A stretch of 64,000 nt of DNA from Sporichthya polymorpha DSM 43042 (GTDB taxonomy: Bacteria; Actinomycetota; Actinomycetes; Sporichthyales; Sporichthyaceae): NCBI RefSeq assembly GCF_000384115.1, contig NZ_KB913029.1, positions 840,907-904,906 of the forward strand, in the 5' to 3' direction. A program made the translations under genes and the position numbers. The notes below the pieces were generated by a model, which saw only the letters and a list, made by a program, of their open reading frames with translations, searched no databases and was not told the DNA's origin. Numbering within the stretch: the stretch's first letter is position 1; each line of letters begins with the position of its first letter. Positions 24,232 to 32,719 of the stretch are shown piece after piece.

Positions 24232-26750
24232 TCCCGCGCGGCGTAGGCCAGCGCCACACGGTCGGGGTCGACGGCACCGTAGGTCGTGGTCCGCTGCCGG
24301 GTCGGACGGCCCACGCCGGCCGCGATCTCGTCCAGCTCCTGCGGTGACCGGCGGGACCCGTGCTCGGAGCCCGCCATGCGGGAGATGGTCTCCTCCATCA
24401 GCGTCCCGCCGAGGTCGTTGACGCCGGCGCGCAAGGTCGCCCGCGTGCCCTCGACGCCGAGCTTCACCCACGACGTCTGGATGTTGTCGATCCGCCCGTG
24501 GAGCAACAGCCGGGCCATCGCGTGGACGGCGAGGTTGTCGCGCGCGGTCGGGCCCGGCCGGGCGACGCCGGCGAGGTAGAGCGGCGCGCTCGTGTGGACG
24601 AACGGCAGCGGGACGAACTCGGTGAAGCCGCCGGTCTCGTCCTGGAGCCGCGCGAGCAGCTTGAGGTGCGCGACCCAGTGGGCCGGGGTGTCGACGTGGC
24701 CGTACATCATCGTGGCGCTCGAGCGGATGTTCAGCTCGTGCGCCGTCGTGACGACGTCGATCCACGCGGCCGTCGGGAGCTTGCCCTTGGTCAGCACCCA
24801 GCGGACCTCGTCGTCGAGGATCTCCGCCGCCGTGCCCGGGATGGTGTCGAGGCCGGCCGCGCGGGCGGCGGTCAGCCACTCCCGGATCGACATCCCGGCC
24901 TTCGTCGCCCCGTTGACGACCTCCATCGGGCTGAAGGCGTGCACGTGCATGCGGGGGACGCGGCGCTTCACGGCGCGCACCAGGTCGAAGTACGCGGTGC
25001 CCGAGAGCTCCGGGTCGATCCCGCCCTGCATGCAGACCTCGGTCGCGCCGACCTCCCACGCCTCGGCCGCGCGGTCGGCGACCTGTTCGACCGAGAGCGA
25101 GTACGCGTCGGCGTCGGTGCGCCGCTGGGCGAACGCGCAGAACCGGCAGCCGGTGTAGCAGACGTTGGTGAAGTTGATGTTCCGGTTGACGACGTAGGTG
25201 ACCTCGGGCCCGTTGACGTCGGCCCGGATCGCGTCGGCGAGGGCGGCCAGCGCCTCGAGCGCCGGGCCGTCGCAGGTCATGAGCGCCAACGCCTGAGCAT
25301 CCGTCAGATCAGCTGGTGACCGCTCGGCTGCCCGCAACGCGGCGGCGACGTCGCCGTCGAGGCGCGCCGGGGCACTGCCGATGCGCCGGGCGTCCTCGCG
25401 AACTGCCTCCCAGTCGCCGTAGGCGGCGTCGAAGTCCGAGCGGGTCTCGGTGCGCCGACCCTCGGTGTCGATCGCAGCGTGGAGGTCGACCCGACCGGTT
25501 TCGGTCAGCCGCTCGGGCTCCTGCCACGGCCGACCGACCGGCCGTACGCCGGGGCGGACGAGACCGGTGGCGTCGGCGAGCGCCTCCACGTGCGGGGCGA
25601 CGCGGGGGTCGATCCACGGCTCTCCCGCGCGCACGTACTCGGGGTGGACGGTGAGGCGCGGCGTCAGGGTGAAGCCCGCCTCCGCGGTGGCCGCCGCCAG
25701 GACGTCGCGCGCTGGCCAGGGCCGCTCGGGGTTGACGTGATCGGGCGTCAGCGGCGAGACCCCGCCCCAGTCGTCGACACCGGCGCCGAGCAGCGCGGCG
25801 AGCTCGTCGGGCGCGGAGAGGTTCGGCGGAGCCTGGATGCGCATGCGCGGCCCGAGCACGACCCGTGCCGTGGCAACCGCGGCCAGGTACTCCTCGAAGC
25901 CGACGTCCGGTACGGACCGCATCGCGGTGTCCGGCTTCGCGCGGAAGTTCTGGACGAGAATTTCCTGCACGTGCCCGTACGCCCGGGCCACGCGCCGGAG
26001 CGCGAACAGTGACTCGGCTCGCTCCAACGGCGTCTCGCCGATGCCGATGAGCAGCCCGGTCGTGAACGGGACGTTGAGGCGGCCCGCGTCCTCCAGGACC
26101 CGTAACCGAACCGCCGGGTCCTTGTCGGGCGAGCCGTGGTGGGCGCCGCCGGGCGAGTGAAACAACCGCGTCGAGGTCGTCTCGAGCATCATCCCCATCG
26201 ACGGCGAGACCGGCTTGACGCGCGCGATCTCCTCCCACGTCATCACGCCGGGGTTGAGGTGCGGCAGCAGGCCGGTCTCCTCCAGCACGCGGATCGCGAG
26301 GGCGCGCAGGTAGTCCAGCGTCGAGTCGTACCCGGCCTCGGTCAGCCACTGCTTCGCCACCGGCCAGCGGTCCTCGGGACGGTCGCCGACCGTGAACAGG
26401 GCCTCGGTGCAACCGAGTTCCGCGCCGCGGCGGCAGAGGTCGAGCACCTCGTCGACGGAGAGATACGGATCCACGCCCGCGCGGCGCAACTGACCCGGCG
26501 TCACGGTGAAGGTGCAGTAGTGGCAGCGGTCGCGGCACAGCCGGGTCACCGGCACGAAGACCTTCGGCGAGTAGGTGACGACGCCCGGCCGGCCCGCGGC
26601 CACGAGGCCCGCGTCGCGGACCCGGGCGGCCGTGGCCGTCAGGTCCGCCAACGCCTCGCCGCGGGCACCGAGCAGGTCGGTGACCTCGGGAACGTTCAGG
26701 GTCGCCCCGTCCCGGGCCCGGCGCAGCGCGCGCCGCAGGCCCGGGTTCAC
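24177..26750 (-). CDS. fbiC: FO synthase FbiC (fused CofG/CofH)
   Basis: 857-residue two-domain radical SAM enzyme making 7,8-didemethyl-8-hydroxy-5-deazariboflavin (FO), the chromophore of coenzyme F420. The CofG half has Cys72-x3-Cys76-x2-Cys79 (CRDRCHYC) and TPLERAESL; the CofH half (from about residue 480) has CYTGCRFC near residue 530 and ends [20 protein letters not shown]. The fusion is the normal actinobacterial form. GTG start at 26750, overlapping the fbiA stop by 4 bases. The last 20 or so residues extend over the convergent monooxygenase gene, a tail most homologues lack. Confidence 0.96.
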
Positions 26751-27760
26751 GGGCGCTCCCGGGTCGGGGCCGCAGCAGATCGGGCGGAGGCACGGGAGGG
26801 GGAGCTTCGCTCCAGCACCGCCCGCGCGGCCGGCAGGTCGATCCCCCCGGCCGCGAGCTCGGTGGCGAGGGTGTCGGCGAGCAGGACCTCCAGCCCGAAG
26901 CCGGCGATCGTCTCGGCCTCGATCTCGTCGGCGCGGTCGAGCACGAAGACGTCGGCGACGTCGCGCAGCAGGCTCGCGGCCGCCGCCGCGGTGTGCGAGA
27001 GCCCGACGGAGCGCAGCAGCCCGACGCGCGTGTCCGCGCGATGTTGCTCGCCCGGGGCGGTGATCGGCACTCCCGAGACGACCGGGGTGACGGCGACGAC
27101 CGGGGCCTTGCTTGCACGCAGCGCCTCCCGGACGCCGGGCAGGGCGAGGATCGGCCCGACGCTCGCGAGCGGGTTGCTCGGCGCGATCACGACGAGGTCG
27201 GCGGTGAGGATCGCCTCCAGCACGCCGGGGGCGGGGGCGGCGGTGTCGGCGTTGCGGTACGAGATCGCGCGGACGTCGTCGCGCGAGCGGCGCGCGACGT
27301 GAAACTCCTGGAAGTGCAGGAGCTCACCGGCCGCGGTGAGGACGTAGGAGGTCACCTCGTCCTCGGTCATCGGCAGCACCGGCGTCGCGACGCCGAGGCC
27401 GACCGCCAGGCGCCGCGTCACCTCGGCCAGACCGACACCGTCCCGCAGCAGCCCGGTACGGAGCAGGTGCGTCCCCAGGTCCAGGTCGCCGAGGTGGAAC
27501 CAGGGGTCTCCGCCGAGCGAGCGGACCGCGTCCATCACCCGCCAGGACTCTCCCTGCACGCCCCAGCCGCGTTCGAGGTCCTGCCGCCCGGAGAGGGCGT
27601 AGAGCGTCGTGTCGAGGTCAGGGCAGACCCGCAGGCCGTGCACCCAGAGGTCGTCCGCGGTGTTGACGACGACGGTCAACTCGCTCGGTTCGTTCAGTTC
27701 GGCGAGCAGCGCCCGCCAGAACCGCGACGCGCCGACGCCGCCGCCCAGTCCCACGATCAC
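26747..27760 (-). CDS. fbiA: 2-phospho-L-lactate (phosphoenolpyruvyl) transferase FbiA/CofD
   Basis: 337-residue CofD-family enzyme that joins the lactyl/enolpyruvyl-phosphate unit to FO to give F420-0. Family marks are the N-terminal [49 protein letters not shown] and [20 protein letters not shown] start at 27760. Upstream of fbiC in a two-gene unit with a GTGA overlap; FbiB and FbiD are not in the window. Confidence 0.95.
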   Translation of the reverse strand: MIVGLGGGVGASRFWRALLAELNEPSELTVVVNTADDLWVHGLRVCPDLDTTLYALSGRQDLERGWGVQGESWRVMDAVRSLGGDPWFHLGDLDLGTHLLRTGLLRDGVGLAEVTRRLAVGLGVATPVLPMTEDEVTSYVLTAAGELLHFQEFHVARRSRDDVRAISYRNADTAAPAPGVLEAILTADLVVIAPSNPLASVGPILALPGVREALRASKAPVVAVTPVVSGVPITAPGEQHRADTRVGLLRSVGLSHTAAAAASLLRDVADVFVLDRADEIEAETIAGFGLEVLLADTLATELAAGGIDLPAARAVLERSSPSRASARSAAAPTRERP

Positions 27761-27885
27761 CCGCGGACCTCCCTGGAGTGGGGGTGTAGCCGCTCATGCT
27801 CCGTGACCGCGCCCGCTCGCGCCATGGACGGGCGGACGAAGGTCCGTGCACCGGCTTGTACGCGGCTCCAAGCCGGGCTGCCGGT

Positions 27886-29046
27886 CTACGCGCCGGGAGT
27901 CTGTTCCCGCAGCGCCCAGGATTCGAGCGCCCACCACACCTCGATCAGGGTCTCGGTGTCGTCGAGGTCCGCGCCGGTCAGCTCGGCGTACCGGGCCAGC
28001 CGGTACCGGACGGTGTTGACGTGGACGGACAGCGCCGCCGCCGTCTCCGCGATGTGCCGCCGGCAGGCGAGGAACGTGCGGACCGTCGACAGGACGATCC
28101 CGGCGGTCGCGCCGGTGGCCAGGACCGGCGTCGCGTACCGGGCGAGCAGCGCCTCGGAGAGCTCACCCTCCTCGACGACCGCGATCCGGATCGAGAGCGT
28201 GTTGTTGTCGACCAGGCCCTGCCGCTGGAACCGGGCGGCGACGTTCAGCAGCCGCGTCGCCTCGCCGAAGGCCTGGGGGAACCCGGCGGGCGGGACGGGG
28301 CCGGAGACGGCCAGCACGGCGCCGTCGGACTCCACCGTGGGCCGCTTGGCGGTGACGGCGACGACGTCCCCGTCGATCCATCCGATCAGCGGCCGGAAGT
28401 TCGACGTCGCGCCCGAGTACTCCAGGCGGCGGGACAACGCGTGCCGGTGCTCCTCGGGGTGCCGGCCGCGGCTGACCCAGTACTCGGCGTCGGGCACCAG
28501 GCCGTAGGCCACGCCGCCGACCAGGACCTCGGCGGGCAGCAGGGTGCCGGTGAGCAGCCGCTGGAGGAACGCGAGCCGCTCCTGTTCGTCGCGGCGGGCG
28601 AACTCGATGTCGATCTGCTGCCGTTCGGCGACGACCTCGGTCGAGTAACGGTCCGTCAGGTCCCAGAGCAGGCGCGTTGCGTGGAGCACGTCGACGGCGG
28701 GGATCGCCAGCTCCGTCGCCGTGGTCAGGAACTCCTCGCGCAGCAGGCCCATCACCGCGCGGTAGGCGCCGACGACGACGTCGGCCGGGATGCCCTGCAG
28801 CGCGCGCTGGCCGCCGGACTGCCGCTCGGTCTCCTCCGCCTCGGCCGGCAGGTCCGGGCTCCCCCGCAGGACCGACACGACCCGCAGGACGTTGCGGCGG
28901 GCCGAGCTCCGGAGGGACGGGAGCGGGATCCGGTCGTACCCGGCGAACTCGCGCACCGCCTTCACCTGGGCGGCGACCAGCGCTTCCTCGCGCTCCATCA
29001 GCGCGTCGGCAACCGCGGTCAGGCTGCGCGGGGTGGCGTCGAGCAC
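27886..29046 (-). CDS. PucR/CdaR-type transcriptional regulator
   Basis: 386-residue regulator. The C-terminal 60 residues form the PucR helix-turn-helix (CRRHIAETAAALSVHVNTVRYRLARYAELTG); the middle is a GGDEF-like domain, and the N-terminal half is a helical region of the RsbR-like/CdaR kind (from LTAVADALMEREE). GTG start at 29046 with a strong GGAGG upstream. It is divergent from the binding-lipoprotein gene at 29233, whose expression it may control; that pairing is inferred from position. Confidence 0.85.
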   Translation of the reverse strand: MLDATPRSLTAVADALMEREEALVAAQVKAVREFAGYDRIPLPSLRSSARRNVLRVVSVLRGSPDLPAEAEETERQSGGQRALQGIPADVVVGAYRAVMGLLREEFLTTATELAIPAVDVLHATRLLWDLTDRYSTEVVAERQQIDIEFARRDEQERLAFLQRLLTGTLLPAEVLVGGVAYGLVPDAEYWVSRGRHPEEHRHALSRRLEYSGATSNFRPLIGWIDGDVVAVTAKRPTVESDGAVLAVSGPVPPAGFPQAFGEATRLLNVAARFQRQGLVDNNTLSIRIAVVEEGELSEALLARYATPVLATGATAGIVLSTVRTFLACRRHIAETAAALSVHVNTVRYRLARYAELTGADLDDTETLIEVWWALESWALREQTPGA

Positions 29047-29232
29047 CCGTCCTCCTCTTGGAGCGGCCTACAAATCAAGGGGCCACCGTTCGTAGCGGAC
29101 TCCATTGTGACCCCGGTCTCACTCCCGAACCATGAACGGCACAAGCCGGGCATGTCGACGCCTCGGTTTCACGTCCCGGTCAACCGGCGCGGCGAACAGA
29201 CCCTGGCCCCCCACACCTTCGAGGAGACCCAC

Positions 29233-30852
29233 GTGCGAGTCCACTCCAGGCGCTTCCTCACCGCGACTCCGATCGTGCTGAGTGCAGCGCTCGTGCTGAG
29301 CTCCTGCGGCGGCGGCAGCAGCGACAGCGACGCCACGGCGGCGAACGCCGCCCAGTCCGAAGCCGTCGTCACCGACCCGGCCGGGGCGCCGGTCGACGCG
29401 GCCGGCACCGACTCCGCGGCCGCGGACCCCGCTGCCGCACCGGTCTCGGACGCCGCGGGCGAAGCCGCCGCGGGGCAGGCGCCCGTCACCGGTGCGGCCG
29501 CGCCCGTGGAGTCGGCCGGCTCCGCCGCGAACAAGTCGTCGGCGAAGAAGGCCGGGACGTCCTCGGACACCTCGGCCAAGGGCGCGGCCGGCGCCTCCCT
29601 CGGCGGGCTGACGAGCATCGACTCCGCTGCCGAGCGCGCGGCCAACGATCGCGTCGCGGCGCAACGGGGCGGCGCCACCGACACGGGCGTCACCAAGGAC
29701 TCGATCAAGATGGGCACCGTCGGCATGTACGGCATGGCCCTGGGCAACCTGCTGATCGGGCCGATCGCGGCCGGCATCAAGGCCACCTTCACCTCGATCA
29801 ACGACCGCGGCGGCGTGCTCGGCCGTCGGCTGTCGTTGGTCGACTGCGACGACGGCCCGGGCGAGGTCTCCCGCTCGAAAGCCTGCATCAAGAAGCTCGT
29901 CGGCCAGGACAAGATCTTCGCGTTCATGGGCTACACGAGCTGGGCGTCCGCGTCGATCCACTCCGACCTGGCGCAGTACAAGGTTCCGGCCATCGGCACC
30001 TGGGCCTACTCCCAGACCGAGTGGCAGGACCCGTACATGTTCCCGACCCACATGTCGATGGTTCACGAGGCGATGACCAACGCCCATTGGGTGAAGAACG
30101 TCATCAAGCCCAAGACCTACGGCCTGCTCTGCCTGACCAGCCCCGAGATGCAGCTCTCGTGCAGCGAGGTGCAGCGGATCCTCGACGCCTCCGGCGCCAA
30201 GATGGTCAAGAAGGTCGACGTCGGCATCACCGAGACCTCCATGTCCGGCCAGGTCCTCGCGATGCGCGCCGCGAACCCCGACCACGTCATCCACTACGTG
30301 ATCAACGCGGCCACCACCACCAAGTTCCTCGTCGAGGCGTCCCAGCAGAACTACTACCCGCCGAAGGGCATCTCCGGTAACCACATGGCCGGCGAGATCA
30401 TCGGCTCGCTGTTCGGCAAGCACCCGGCCGGCCGGTACTGGACCAACACGACGTACAAGCTCTGGGGCACCGAGTTCATGGCGATCATGAACCGCTACGC
30501 CCGCGGCAACAAGGGTCTGAACCACCACATCGTCCAGGCCAGCTACGTCGGCGCCCTGGTGTTCGAGCGCGCCGCCAAGGCCGTCGGCCCGAACCTGACC
30601 CGCGAACGGCTGATGGCCCAGCTCTCCAACGGCGACGTCTACGCCGCCGATGCCTCCCTGGAGCAGAGCTGGTCGTGGAACAAGGCCGAACGCGGCGGCA
30701 CCGGCGCCAACCAGACCTGGAGCGACAAGCAGGGCCAGGGCCGCGAGTACATGTACAAGTACGAGAACACGAACACCATCGCCAACCCCGACGGCAGTCC
30801 CTCCGGCTTCGCTCCCGACAAGGACCAGTTCGTCATCTACACCAACAAGTGA
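29233..30852 (+). CDS. Branched-chain-type ABC substrate-binding lipoprotein (orphan), copy 1
   Basis: 539-residue lipoprotein with lipobox VLSSC (signal region RFLTATPIVLSAALVLSSCGGG), an acidic/alanine-rich linker of about 130 residues, and a periplasmic-binding-protein type 1 domain (from KDSIKMGTVGMYGMALGN). It is closely similar over the whole binding domain to the protein at 47739-49340; both contain NDRGGVLGRRLSLVDCDDGP and GLNHHIVQ and end QFVIYTN(K/R). No permease or ATPase gene adjoins either copy. GTG start with GAGGAG six bases upstream; an intrinsic terminator follows. Ligand unknown. Confidence 0.85.
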   Translation: MRVHSRRFLTATPIVLSAALVLSSCGGGSSDSDATAANAAQSEAVVTDPAGAPVDAAGTDSAAADPAAAPVSDAAGEAAAGQAPVTGAAAPVESAGSAANKSSAKKAGTSSDTSAKGAAGASLGGLTSIDSAAERAANDRVAAQRGGATDTGVTKDSIKMGTVGMYGMALGNLLIGPIAAGIKATFTSINDRGGVLGRRLSLVDCDDGPGEVSRSKACIKKLVGQDKIFAFMGYTSWASASIHSDLAQYKVPAIGTWAYSQTEWQDPYMFPTHMSMVHEAMTNAHWVKNVIKPKTYGLLCLTSPEMQLSCSEVQRILDASGAKMVKKVDVGITETSMSGQVLAMRAANPDHVIHYVINAATTTKFLVEASQQNYYPPKGISGNHMAGEIIGSLFGKHPAGRYWTNTTYKLWGTEFMAIMNRYARGNKGLNHHIVQASYVGALVFERAAKAVGPNLTRERLMAQLSNGDVYAADASLEQSWSWNKAERGGTGANQTWSDKQGQGREYMYKYENTNTIANPDGSPSGFAPDKDQFVIYTNK

Positions 30853-30903
30853 GTCGCTCTCCGCTGGGGTAGATCAGCCCGCCACAGCACGACCGCCACA
30901 ACA

Positions 30904-30938
30904 GGGCGGGCACCGGACTCCCGGTGCCCGCCCTTCTT
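30904..30938 (+). terminator. Intrinsic terminator after the substrate-binding lipoprotein gene
   Basis: GGGCGGGCACCGG-ACTC-CCGGTGCCCGCCC is a perfect 13-bp stem with a 4-base loop, followed by TTCTTCC. It is 51 bases after the stop at 30852. Confidence 0.85.
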
Positions 30939-30942
30939 CCTG

Positions 30943-31168
30943 TGCGCCGGGGTCGGCTTCACTCGCTGGGGACAGGCTCTACTCGCCAGGCCTGGCGAGT
31001 GAAGGCTGGCGCCGGCGAGTGAAGCGCAACCGCCGGCGAGTGACGGCCGGCGCCGGCGAGTGAAGGCTGGCGCCGGCGAGTGAAGGCTGGCGCCGGCGAG
31101 TGAAGCGCAACCGCACGGTCAGCGCGTCGTGCGCTCGAGGATCGTCACGACGGCGAGGGCCTCGTGGT
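30943..31168. repeat. Repeat cassette R1 (palindrome, 20-bp tandem units, thiolase-tail fragment)
   Basis: Begins TGCGCCGGGGTCGGC, then a palindrome CTCGCCAGGCCTGGCGAG (30982-30999), then six units of about 20 bp with core GCCGGCGAGTGAAG, then 31119-31168, which copies the last codons and stop of the thiolase gene (offset 345 bases, few mismatches). The first 120 bases match R2 with an offset of 363 bases. Confidence 0.85.
31119..31168 (-). pseudogene. Duplicated 3' tail of the thiolase gene
   Basis: About 50 bases nearly identical to 31464-31513, the final 16 codons of the thiolase gene (RTTR and stop in the same order). Homology ends at CCTCGTGGT. It has no start or domain, so it is a passenger fragment of the cassette duplication. 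Confidence 0.75.
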
Positions 31169-31305
31169 TCCGGGCCACCCGCGGCTTCACTGGCCGCAGC
31201 GTCTTCACTGGCCGCACCCGTCTTCACAGGCCCGGCCGGGCTGGTGAAGCAGGCGCTCGGCTTGTGAAGACGTCGCTCCGGGTCGCCTGGGGGCGCCGGC
31301 GCGGG

Positions 31306-31513
31306 TGCGCCGGGGTCGGCTTCACTCGCTGGGGACAGGCTCTACTCGCCAGGCCTGGCGAGTGAAGGCTGGCGCCGGCGAGTGAAGCGCAACCGCCGGC
31401 GAGTGAGGGCTGGCGCCGGCGAGTGAGCCCTGGCCCCGGCGAGTGAAGCGCAACCGCACGGGGTCAGCGCGTCGTGCGCTCGAGGATGGTGACGACGGCG
31501 ACGGCCTCGTGGT
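31306..31513. repeat. Repeat cassette R2, abutting and including the thiolase 3' end
   Basis: Second copy of the cassette: the same palindrome at 31345-31362, five GAGTGA units (two varied to GAGTGAGG/GAGTGAGC), and the genuine thiolase tail from 31464. The last tandem unit ends 18 bases from the thiolase stop. Confidence 0.85.
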
Positions 31514-32684
31514 CGCCGAGGATCCCGCCCGAGTTCTGGGCGAGGGCGAGGCGGGCGCCGGGGACCTGGCGGGCGCTGCAGCGGCCACGCAGCTGGTCGG
31601 CGAGCTCGACGATCTGGCCGCAGCCGGTGGCGCCGACGGGGTGGCCCCGCGAGAGCAGGCCACCGCTGGGGTTGACCGGACGCCGGCCGCCGGGGCCGGT
31701 GACGCCGTCGCGGAGGAGGCCGAGGGCCCCACCCTCGGGGCAGAGCCCGATCTCCTCGAGGCAGAACAACTCCGCCGGGGCGGCGGCGTCGTGGACCTCG
31801 ACGACGTCGATGTCGTGCGGGCCGACACCGGCCTGGATGAACGCCTTCGCGGCGGCGAGCCCGGCCGGGAAATCCGGGGTCGTCGGGTCGTTGCTGACGA
31901 TCCCCTGCCCCGCGACGCGCACGCTGCGGCGACCGAGCCGCTTCGCGAGCCGGTCGGAGACGACCACGACCGCGGCGGCGCCGTCGCCGATCGGGGCGCA
32001 CATCGACAGCCGCAGCGGGTCGGAGATCACCCGGCCGGCGAGCACCTCCTCGACGGTCGTCGGGGTGGTGAACTGCGCTGCGGGGTTGAGCGCGCCGAAC
32101 GCGCGCGACTTCACGACGACGCGGGCGAGGTCGTGAACGTCGCCGCCGGCCTTCTCCAGGTACACCGCGCCCTTGTGGGCGTAGTGGTCCATGAATGCCG
32201 ACGCGGTGGGGGCGCCCTCACCCGCGGGCCGCGCCTCCCCGAGCGTCGTGGTCGCGACGAGGGTGCGCATGTCCGGCCGGCGCAAAGTGTCGGTGGCGGA
32301 GGCGAGCGCGCCGAAGACCCGCGCCTTGTCGGGCACGGTCATCTTCTCGACGCCGACGGCCAGGGCCGCGTCGAGCATCCCGCCGCGAACCGCCGTCACC
32401 GCCAACGAGAGCGCCGACGAGCTCGACGCGCACGCGTTCTCGACGTTGACGATCGGCGCCCCGAGCAGCCCGGAGCCCCGCAGGAACACCTGGCCGCGGA
32501 TCATCTCCTGCCCGAGCAGCAGCCCGGCCGCGGCATTCCCGAGGAACACCTGGCCGATCTCGGTGGCCGCGAGCCCGCCGTCGGCCAGGGCGGCGGCCAC
32601 GGCCTGGGAGGCCAGCACCTCCGGCCCGTGCGGCGATCGCCCGAAGGTCGTCATGGCCGCGCCCGCGATCCAGGCGTCAGCCAT
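31464..32684 (-). CDS. Thiolase-family acyl-CoA acetyltransferase
   Basis: 406-residue thiolase-fold protein. The nucleophile is Cys85 in VENACASSSSAL; the NPSGGLLSRGHPVGATGCGQ histidine motif is present near residue 340. The usual second cysteine (CxGGG) is replaced by NSGGILG, as in the lipid-transfer-protein/SCP-x-like branch, so a claisen-type degradative or ketolytic step on an unusual acyl-CoA is more likely than acetoacetyl-CoA synthesis. ATG at 32684 is chosen over a TTG upstream. Last gene of a minus-strand run after the acyl-CoA ligase; a small tandem repeat (CATGACGATCA) lies at its start. Confidence 0.87.
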   Translation of the reverse strand: MADAWIAGAAMTTFGRSPHGPEVLASQAVAAALADGGLAATEIGQVFLGNAAAGLLLGQEMIRGQVFLRGSGLLGAPIVNVENACASSSSALSLAVTAVRGGMLDAALAVGVEKMTVPDKARVFGALASATDTLRRPDMRTLVATTTLGEARPAGEGAPTASAFMDHYAHKGAVYLEKAGGDVHDLARVVVKSRAFGALNPAAQFTTPTTVEEVLAGRVISDPLRLSMCAPIGDGAAAVVVVSDRLAKRLGRRSVRVAGQGIVSNDPTTPDFPAGLAAAKAFIQAGVGPHDIDVVEVHDAAAPAELFCLEEIGLCPEGGALGLLRDGVTGPGGRRPVNPSGGLLSRGHPVGATGCGQIVELADQLRGRCSARQVPGARLALAQNSGGILGDHEAVAVVTILERTTR

Positions 32685-32719
32685 GACGATCAACCATGAC
32701 GATCAGCCATGACGGCCCA

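Larger units (their letters stand above)
30853..31463. other. 611-bp non-coding spacer with duplicated repeat cassette
   Basis: Holds an intrinsic terminator (30904-30938) and two repeat cassettes (30943-31168, 31306-31513) separated by 137 bp that themselves contain short CTTCAC/GTGAAG repeats (e.g. TCTTCACTGGCCGCA at 31202). No gene is supported. Confidence 0.7.

Noticed and set aside
30943-31445. CRISPR-like array
   Set aside because: Units are about 20 bp with no unique spacers of constant length, no leader and no cas genes; this is a direct-repeat cassette.
32679-32712. Tandem CATGACGATCA repeat at the thiolase start as a regulatory element
   Set aside because: Only about two and a half short units that place several in-frame start-like codons close together; no evidence of function.
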